Shown here: piece by piece, positions 1-4,226 of the stretch
Position numbering within the stretch: position 1 is the stretch's first letter
Layout of the letters: each line of letters opens with the position of its first letter
Source of the DNA: Limnohabitans sp.
Lineage (GTDB): Bacteria > Pseudomonadota > Gammaproteobacteria > Burkholderiales > Burkholderiaceae_C
Direction: 5' to 3'
NCBI GenBank assembly: GCA_030729445.1
Contig: JANQXJ010000045.1
Coordinates: forward strand, 1-8,001
DNA length: 8,001 nt
Notes under the pieces: generated by a model
What the model saw: the letters and a program-made list of their open reading frames with translations, nothing else
The model's database searches: none
Told to the model about the DNA's origin: nothing
Translations under genes and position numbers: made by a program

Positions 1-1080
1 GTGCACCAGCTTGTAATCGGCCGCGCCCAGCAGCGGGTGGCCTGCGTGGCGGCCCCAACGGGCTTGGTCGATCACGCTTTGCGGGTGCTCGATGCGCACG
101 CCAATCGAAAACGCTTTGGCCTGCATGGCCACGCCGCGGCGGTGCAGCATGACAAAGGTGTCGCGCGAGCTGTGGCCCAAGGCCATGACGGCGTAGCGCG
201 TGTGCAGGGTCTGGCTTTGGCCCGTGTGCAGGTCTTGCACCTGCAGCCCAGTGAGTTGCTGTCCACCCGCAGCGGGCACGAGCAGCACATCGCTCACGCG
301 CTGCTCAAAGCGGATCTCACCGCCCAGCGCAATGATTTGCTCACGGATGTGCTCAACCACCTTGACCAGCTTGAAGGTGCCGATGTGCGGGTGCGCAGCG
401 TACAGGATGTCGGCAGGCGCGCCAGCTTTGACGAATTCGTCCATGACCTTGCGGCCCAGATGGCGCGGGTCTTTGATCTGGCTGTAGAGCTTGCCGTCAG
501 AGAAGGTGCCTGCACCGCCTTCGCCAAACTGCACATTGCTCTCGGGGTTGAGCACTTTTTTGCGCCACAGGCCCCAGGTGTCTTTGGTTCGCTCACGCAC
601 GGGCTTGCCGCGCTCCAGCACGATGGGCTTGAAGCCCATTTGCGCCAGCGCCAAAGCCGCGAACATGCCGCAAGGCCCAAAGCCCACCACCACCGGGCGC
701 TCACCTTCTTCCGCACCAAAACTGGCCGGGGCCTGGCAAGGTGGGTGCCAAGTCATGTCGGGTGTGGGCTGAATGTGGGGGTTCTTTTCAAACTGCTTCA
801 GCAAGCGGTTTTCGGTCTGTGCATCGGCCAGTGAAAGGTCGACGATGTAGACCGCCAGCAAGTCGGCCTTGCGGGCGTCAAAGCTGCGTTTGAAGACGTG
901 AAGGGCGGCGATGTCGGCAGCGCTGATGCCCAGGGCCTGGGCCGCCATTTGGCGCAGAGCTTCGATGGGGTGCGGCGTGGGCAGCCGGTCTTCGTCGGTT
1001 TCGGACGGCGCGTCGGCCGCGCGGCGCGATTCAATCGGCAGGGCCGACAAGGGGAGTTTGAGTTCTGAAATCCGGATCAT
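1..1080 (-). CDS. NAD(P)/FAD-dependent oxidoreductase (COG2509-like), partial, C-terminus beyond left edge
   Basis: An open frame runs from an ATG at 1080 to the window edge: 360 codons without a stop. The protein starts MIRISELKLPLSAL. An N-terminal domain of about 120 residues includes FKRSFDARKAD, as seen in the COG2509 family. A Rossmann FAD-binding segment follows, VVVGFGPCGMFAA, with its G-x-G-P-C-G at residues 133-138 and an acidic strand end (VLERG). The family signature GEGGAGTFSDGKL lies at residues 186-198, and a GHSSRDTF motif comes later. Family members are usually about 530-570 residues, so roughly the last third is missing because of the window edge, not because of damage. The start is supported by AGAGG on the coding strand (1086-1090), 5 bases before ATG. 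The physiological substrate of this family is not established; a soluble flavoprotein dehydrogenase is the safe reading. It lies on the same strand as cysK, 226 bases downstream of it, with a repeat cluster between them, so co-transcription is uncertain. Confidence 0.88.
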   Translation of the reverse strand, partial: MIRISELKLPLSALPIESRRAADAPSETDEDRLPTPHPIEALRQMAAQALGISAADIAALHVFKRSFDARKADLLAVYIVDLSLADAQTENRLLKQFEKNPHIQPTPDMTWHPPCQAPASFGAEEGERPVVVGFGPCGMFAALALAQMGFKPIVLERGKPVRERTKDTWGLWRKKVLNPESNVQFGEGGAGTFSDGKLYSQIKDPRHLGRKVMDEFVKAGAPADILYAAHPHIGTFKLVKVVEHIREQIIALGGEIRFEQRVSDVLLVPAAGGQQLTGLQVQDLHTGQSQTLHTRYAVMALGHSSRDTFVMLHRRGVAMQAKAFSIGVRIEHPQSVIDQARWGRHAGHPLLGAADYKLVH

Positions 1081-1145
1081 GGCAACCTCTGTGGCTTGTG
1101 GTTATCAAGCAAGAAGCGGTGATTATCTACGGACAGTGCCCTGTC

Positions 1146-1287
1146 ACCCCGGACTTGATCCGGGGTCCATCTTCGAGGGGCATGGATCCCGGATCAAGTC
1201 CGGGAAGACGAAAAACCTGTCGCCTCGGGGGAAGATCCGGGGGCCATCCCCCTGCATGCTATGGATGCCGGATCAGGTCCGGGATGC
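1146..1287. repeat. Cluster of palindromic intergenic repeats (REP-like)
   Basis: Unit 1 (1146-1170) is a hairpin with 8-base perfect arms, ACCCCGGA and TCCGGGGT, around CTTGA. Unit 2 (1182-1204) is the same element in inverted orientation: CCCGGA, loop TCAAG, TCCGGG, preceded by ATGGAT. Units 1 and 2 are therefore reverse complements over about 23 bases, separated by 11 bases, and could fold into one long hairpin. Unit 3 (1261-1284) repeats the orientation of unit 2 with a few changes (ATGGATGCCGGATCAGGTCC). A degraded unit (1234-1252) keeps GATCCGGGG-CCAT and has its own GGGGG-CCAT-CCCCC hairpin. All lie between the stop of cysK and the start of the oxidoreductase gene. The core resembles dispersed palindromes common in intergenic DNA of alphaproteobacteria and some betaproteobacteria (from memory). 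Possible roles are transcription attenuation, mRNA end protection or a nucleoid-protein site; none is shown by the sequence. Confidence 0.8.
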
Positions 1288-1294
1288 TTTGCTG

Positions 1295-1318
1295 TTGCCG
1301 GAGATCTCAAGCCGGCAA
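1295..1318. terminator. Weak inverted repeat over the cysK stop codon, possible terminator hairpin
   Basis: Perfect 7-base arms TTGCCGG (1295-1301) and CCGGCAA (1312-1318) flank a 10-base loop that contains the cysK stop codon (TGA, minus strand, 1309-1307). There is no T-run after it on either strand, so it is not a classical intrinsic terminator. It could stabilise the 3' end of the cysK message or act together with the repeats just beyond it. Low confidence. Confidence 0.25.
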
Positions 1319-2224
1319 GAATCCTTCGATCGAGAGGTAGCGCTCGCCCGTGTCGTAGTTGAAGCCCAGCACCGTGGCCCCGGCGGGCAGCTCGGGCAGT
1401 TTTTGGGCAATGGCGGCCAAGGTGGCGCCCGAGGAGATGCCGACCAGCATGCCTTCTTCGCGTGCCGAGCGGCGGGCGTATTCACGGGCTGCTTCGGCGT
1501 CGACCTGAATCACGCCATCCAGCAGACCCGTGTCCAGGTTTTTGGGAATGAAACCCGCACCAATGCCTTGAATGGGGTGGGGTGCGGGTGCACCGCCCGA
1601 AATCACAGGTGACGCAGCAGGCTCGACCGCAAAAACTTTCATCTGTGGAAACCGCGCTTTGAGTACACGGGCCACACCCGTCAGGTGTCCGCCTGTGCCC
1701 ACGCCCGTGATGAGGGCGTCGATGCCCTCGGGGAAGTCGGCGAGGATTTCTTGCGCAGTGGTGCGCACATGCACCTCGATGTTGGCGGGGTTTTCAAACT
1801 GCTGGGGCATCCACGCGCCCGGTGTGCTGGCCACCAAGGCCTGGGCCCGGGCAATGGCGCCTTTCATGCCTTCGGCGCGAGGCGTCAGGTCGAAGCTGGC
1901 GCCATAGGCCAGCATCAGGCGGCGGCGCTCGATGCTCATGCTGTCGGGCATGACCAGCACCAACTTGTAGCCTTTGACGGCGGCCACCATGGCCAGGCCA
2001 ATGCCGGTGTTGCCCGAGGTGGGTTCAACGATGGTGCCGCCGGGCTGCAGTGCGCCGGATTTTTCGGCAGCTTCAACCATGGCCAGCGCGATGCGGTCCT
2101 TGATGGAGCCGCCCGGGTTGCTGCGTTCGGATTTGATCCAGACATGGGCATCTTTGCCAAACAGGCGCTGGATGCGCACATGGGGCGTGTGGCCGATGGT
2201 GTCGAGAATGGAGTGGGCTTTCAT
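1307..2224 (-). CDS. cysK: Cysteine synthase A (O-acetylserine sulfhydrylase A)
   Basis: A 305-residue PLP enzyme of fold type II. It catalyses O-acetyl-L-serine + sulfide to L-cysteine + acetate, the last step of assimilatory cysteine synthesis in the cytoplasm. The start MKAHSILDTIGHTPHVRIQRL is typical. The Schiff-base lysine is K42 in NPGGSIKDRIAL. The substrate loop EPTSGNTG spans residues 67-74. Q142 lies in QQF. The phosphate-binding loop GVGTGG spans 174-179, and S265 in GISSGA contacts the PLP ring nitrogen. HPIQGIGAGFIPKNLD (216-231) and the SIERR segment favour CysK over CysM. Length and ends are normal (ATG to TGA). No strong Shine-Dalgarno is visible; GGAA lies about 6 bases before ATG. 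It is divergent from rnpB, with 141 bases between starts, and lies downstream of an IscR/Rrf2-like regulator on the same strand, with rnpB in between. Confidence 0.95.
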   Translation of the reverse strand: MKAHSILDTIGHTPHVRIQRLFGKDAHVWIKSERSNPGGSIKDRIALAMVEAAEKSGALQPGGTIVEPTSGNTGIGLAMVAAVKGYKLVLVMPDSMSIERRRLMLAYGASFDLTPRAEGMKGAIARAQALVASTPGAWMPQQFENPANIEVHVRTTAQEILADFPEGIDALITGVGTGGHLTGVARVLKARFPQMKVFAVEPAASPVISGGAPAPHPIQGIGAGFIPKNLDTGLLDGVIQVDAEAAREYARRSAREEGMLVGISSGATLAAIAQKLPELPAGATVLGFNYDTGERYLSIEGFLPA

Positions 2225-2354
2225 GCTGTTTCCAAGGGGGAGGTGATGCTTGGTATTGTGCGGGAGCGGGGCGCTGGGTGCTTGTCTTGTGTGGCACAGC
2301 GCAGCTGCTGAGGAGACTTTGGCAAGCCTGCGGCGTCTGGGCCTGGCCTCAGGC

Positions 2355-2360
2355 GATAAT
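2355..2360 (+). promoter_or_regulatory. Probable -10 box of rnpB
   Basis: GATAAT lies 6 bases before the expected 5' end of the RNase P RNA (about 2366-2367), the right distance for a sigma-70 -10 element. The -35 window at about 2332-2337 (GGCGTC) is poor, and a TTGGCA at 2319-2324 is too far away to pair with it. The assignment rests on the -10 and the RNA 5' end alone. Confidence 0.55.
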
Positions 2361-2365
2361 CACAT

Positions 2366-2687
2366 GGTGAAGCACGCCAGACCGTCGCTGGTGCAATCTC
2401 CGAAAGGAGGCACTGGAGGAACGTCCGGACTGCACAGGACAGCGTAGGAGGTAACACCTCTCCACCGTGAGGTGAGGATCAGAGCAACAGAGACGAGCCG
2501 ATTGAGTTCGGGTGAAACGGGCAATCTCTACGCGCAGCAATACCAAGTAGGCCAGCGTTGATGTGGTTCCGCAGAGCTGGCGGGTAGGTAGCACCGAGCC
2601 GGGTGGGCAACCCCCGGCCCAGAGTAATGGCGGTCACGCAGCGGGCAACCGCTGTGCACAGAATCCGGCTTATCGGCGGGCTTCACA
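2366..2687 (+). ncRNA. rnpB: RNase P RNA, bacterial class A, compact form
   Basis: The catalytic RNA of RNase P, which trims tRNA 5' leaders together with the RnpA protein. The outer helix P1 is GTGAAGC (2367-2373) paired with GCTTCAC (2680-2686), which sets the ends within a few bases. Conserved blocks appear in order: GGAGGAACGTCCGGACT (P4 5' strand), CAGAGCAACAGAGA, GGGTGAAACGG, AGCAATACCAAGTAGG, GGGTAGGTAGCACCGAGCC, CAGAGTAATGG and ACAGAATCCGGCTTATCGG (P4 3' strand). P4 pairs as CCGGA with TCCGG. A P3 hairpin is capped by GAAA, and a 6-base stem CAGCGG/CCGCTG with a GCAA loop (2639-2654) looks like P19. Against the E. coli RNA as I remember it, P12 is short and P13/P14 are absent, giving about 320 bases. 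It stands alone between cysK and an Rrf2 regulator, both transcribed in the opposite direction. Confidence 0.95.
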
Positions 2688-2708
2688 CTTTTTCCTCAGG
2701 GCGCAGCC

Positions 2709-2742
2709 CACAAAAAAACCCGCCGAAGCGGGTTTTTTTGTG
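2709..2742. terminator. Symmetrical intrinsic terminator of rnpB, probably bidirectional
   Basis: Perfect 15-base arms CACAAAAAAACCCGC (2709-2723) and GCGGGTTTTTTTGTG (2728-2742) surround a CGAA loop. Read on the plus strand this is a GC stem followed by seven T, about 20 bases after the RNase P RNA 3' end. Read on the minus strand it is equally good, and it lies 56 bases beyond the stop of the Rrf2 regulator. It therefore most likely ends transcripts from both convergent genes. Confidence 0.92.
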
Positions 2743-2751
2743 GAGGCTTGA

Positions 2752-2805
2752 AGCCGTTCAGCCGTTCAGCCGTTCAGCCGTTCAGCCGCTTAGCCGCTTA
2801 GCCGC
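2752..2805. repeat. 8-base tandem repeat, about 6.75 units
   Basis: Four perfect copies of AGCCGTTC (2752-2783) are followed by two of AGCCGCTT (2784-2799) and a partial AGCCGC (2800-2805). The array fills most of the space between the terminator and the Rrf2 regulator and runs over that gene's stop codon (TAA at 2800-2798, minus strand). Such arrays can vary in copy number by strand slippage. The first in-frame stop sits at the gene-proximal edge, so unit changes beyond it would not alter the protein. Confidence 0.9.
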
Positions 2806-3319
2806 GAGAGGGCATCAGGCTGCCAGCCAGGGCAAACACCGAATTAGGGGCGGTGATCTTCAAGGTGCTTTTGGGCTTGGCAAACACGCCGCGCTTGACG
2901 GCGGGTTGCGGTGCTGGCTCAACGGTGACACCTTTGGTCCGCTGCTCAGCCACCAATTGGCGCAGCGTGATGGACTGCAAGTGGGTCAGCATTTTTTCGT
3001 TCAAGCTGGACCACAACTCGCTGCTCATCCAGCCGCCTTCGGCCGCAGATTCTTCTTCGGTGGGGGCGTCAACAGCACCCACGATGTCGGCCATGGTGAT
3101 TTTTTCAGCATTGCGCGACAGCGAATAACCGCCGCCGGGGCCTCGGGTGCTCTCGACCAAGCCATGCTGGCGGAGTTTGCTGAACAGTTGTTCCAGGTAG
3201 GACAGCGAAATCTGGTGGCGTGTGCTGATGGCCGCCAGCGACACGGGGCCACGGTCTTCGCGCAACGCCACATCGATCATGGCGGTGACGGCAAATCGGC
3301 TTTTGGTGCTCAAACGCAT
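2798..3319 (-). CDS. Rrf2/IscR-family transcriptional regulator lacking the Fe-S cysteines
   Basis: A 173-residue winged-helix regulator. Residues 1-84 match IscR closely: MRLSTKSRFAVTAMIDVAL, recognition helix ISLSYLEQLFSKLR (37-50, with E43 conserved) and wing RGPGGGY (59-65). Classical IscR then binds a [2Fe-2S] cluster through three cysteines and a histidine near residues 92-107. Here that stretch is about seven residues shorter, acidic (PTEEESAAEGG, 86-96) and free of cysteine; the whole protein has none. The dimer helix LWSSLNEKMLTHLQSITLRQL follows, then a basic tail to residue 173 (E. coli IscR has 162). The ATG at 3319 is chosen over one 45 bases upstream because AAAGGAG (3326-3332) sits 6 bases before it and the IscR N-terminus begins there. 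No isc genes are adjacent. It is probably a DNA-binding repressor or activator with a non-cluster signal; its targets are unknown. Confidence 0.9.
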   Translation of the reverse strand: MRLSTKSRFAVTAMIDVALREDRGPVSLAAISTRHQISLSYLEQLFSKLRQHGLVESTRGPGGGYSLSRNAEKITMADIVGAVDAPTEEESAAEGGWMSSELWSSLNEKMLTHLQSITLRQLVAEQRTKGVTVEPAPQPAVKRGVFAKPKSTLKITAPNSVFALAGSLMPSRG

Positions 3320-3502
3320 GCTGGGCTCCTTTCTGCGTTTTGGTGACCTGCAAAAGCAGGCCATCCAGTGGGGTCAAGGCTGCAGGTTGTGCAGGGTGAC
3401 TGATCAGTAATTTTCTCAGACTGTATTGTCAGGTGGTGATAAACCGGGTTTATTCAAGGCTTAATCTAACTTATTTGAGCCTTTAAACGGATTAAAAACA
3501 GA
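3320..3502 (-). promoter_or_regulatory. AT-rich upstream region of the Rrf2 regulator with two palindromes
   Basis: This gap of 183 bases is more AT-rich than its neighbours. It contains a perfect 10-base palindrome ACTGATCAGT (3399-3408) and a 15-base one, ATAAACCGGGTTTAT (3439-3453, 7-base arms around one G). Both are candidate operators, possibly for autoregulation. A small hairpin CCTGC-AAAA-GCAGG (3347-3360) would lie in the 5' leader. An imperfect hairpin AAGGCTTAA/TTGAGCCTT (3456-3483, one G-U pair) could end the upstream pseudouridine-synthase transcript but has no T-run. CTGACA (3432-3427 on the minus strand) could be a -35, but no good -10 is found at 16-18 bases. The Shine-Dalgarno AAAGGAG at 3326-3332 fixes the start of the regulator. 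Confidence 0.45.
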
Positions 3503-4198
3503 TTAAAACCGCTCGTGGCTCTCGGTCTGCCGCCATTGCCCCGGCTCCAGGGGGGCCAAACCGATGCGGCCCACGCGTTGGCGGCGCAAGTCTTGCAGGG
3601 GGCATTGCTCGTCCAGCCAGCGGCCCAATTCCAGCCCGTCGATGTCTTTTCCCGCGATGCGCAGCACCGTGAGGGTGTCGGTTTGGCGGTTGATGCTGGC
3701 GCGGATGCCTGGGCCATTCAGGGCTTTGATCAGGCCGTCTGGCGCTTCGCCGCCCACGGTGGCCATCCATTCTTGCTCCATGGGGCTGCGGCGGTCTTCC
3801 AGGTGGCGCAGCACGCCCACGTCGTCCGTGAAGATGCACAGACCGCTGGCCGGTTTGGCCAGAGGCAGGGGCATTTGCATCTTGGCCAAGCGCTCGGGGC
3901 CCCACAAGCCGGGCTGGGAGGCTTTGAGCCCCACGGTGTCTTGCAGCCAGGCCAGGTTGGCCACCCGGTGCGCGGGTTTGAACAGCACCAGGGTCATGGG
4001 GGCGAGCGAGGCCATCGAGACCAGGCGGTTCACCAACACGGTTTGTTCTTCACGCACACGCCGGGCCGGATCGGTCACGACTTTGCCAGCCACCTGAACG
4101 CCACCGGCCACGATCAGGGCTTCGGCTTCGCGGCGGGAGCAGTTTTGCTCGGCGGCCACGCGTTTGGCTAGGCGGATGCCTTCTTCAGAGGAAATCAT
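3503..4198 (-). CDS. S4-domain pseudouridine-synthase homologue (RluF/RsuA-like), catalytic Asp missing
   Basis: A 231-residue protein from the ATG at 4198; a TTG 12 bases upstream would add four residues and is less likely. An S4 RNA-binding domain spans roughly residues 7-57 (GIRLAKRVAAEQNCSRREAEALI). A fold like the RsuA/RluB/RluE/RluF pseudouridine synthases follows (LVLFKPAHRVANL; QEWMATVGGEAPDGLIKAL; ending LAPLEPGQWR). Active members carry GRLD-x-x-x-x-GL-x-x-x-T-N-D. Here the segment reads PLPLAKPASGLCIFTDD (110-126), so the nucleophilic aspartate is Ala114. The later RQIRRM motif is also lost (KDIDGLELGRWL, 184-195). It probably still binds RNA but does not isomerise uridine by the known mechanism. 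An rRNA ligand is inferred from the family. It starts 28 bases after the stop of the Nudix-MBL gene on the same strand, so the two are probably co-transcribed. Only a weak GAAAG lies before the ATG. Confidence 0.85.
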   Translation of the reverse strand: MISSEEGIRLAKRVAAEQNCSRREAEALIVAGGVQVAGKVVTDPARRVREEQTVLVNRLVSMASLAPMTLVLFKPAHRVANLAWLQDTVGLKASQPGLWGPERLAKMQMPLPLAKPASGLCIFTDDVGVLRHLEDRRSPMEQEWMATVGGEAPDGLIKALNGPGIRASINRQTDTLTVLRIAGKDIDGLELGRWLDEQCPLQDLRRQRVGRIGLAPLEPGQWRQTESHERF

Positions 4199-4226
4199 CG
4201 ATGCTTTCAAAAATACTCAAAGCGAA

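Noticed and set aside
1..834. Open plus-strand frame of 277 codons at the left edge
   Set aside because: It is antisense to the FAD-dependent oxidoreductase, whose motifs (GFGPCG, GEGGAGTFSDGKL) are clear on the minus strand. The plus-strand translation has low-complexity composition and no family resemblance.
1140..1290. CRISPR array reading of the repeat cluster
   Set aside because: The copies are inverted relative to each other, unevenly spaced and diverged, with no regular spacers and no cas genes.
911..1612. Plus-strand frame of 233 codons across the cysK/oxidoreductase gap
   Set aside because: It spans the palindromic repeats and runs antisense into both real genes. It has no ribosome site and no recognisable domain.
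2411..2433. C instead of A in the GAGGAAAGTCC block of the RNase P RNA P4 strand, as a possible defect
   Set aside because: As far as I recall, the GAGGAACGTCC form also occurs in RNase P RNAs of other bacteria. The rest of P4 pairs well, with a compensatory A-T in place of G-C, so I do not treat it as damage.
2603..3346. Plus-strand frame of 247 codons from the end of rnpB over the regulator
   Set aside because: It starts inside RNase P RNA, crosses a strong terminator and the tandem repeat, and is antisense to a well-supported IscR-type gene.
3320..3364. Upstream ATG adding 15 residues to the Rrf2 regulator
   Set aside because: The IscR family starts at MRLSTK, and AAAGGAG is correctly spaced only for the ATG at 3319.
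3515..4171. Plus-strand frame of 218 codons over the pseudouridine-synthase homologue
   Set aside because: It is a shadow frame caused by high GC at third codon positions; the minus strand carries the S4 domain and the family fold.
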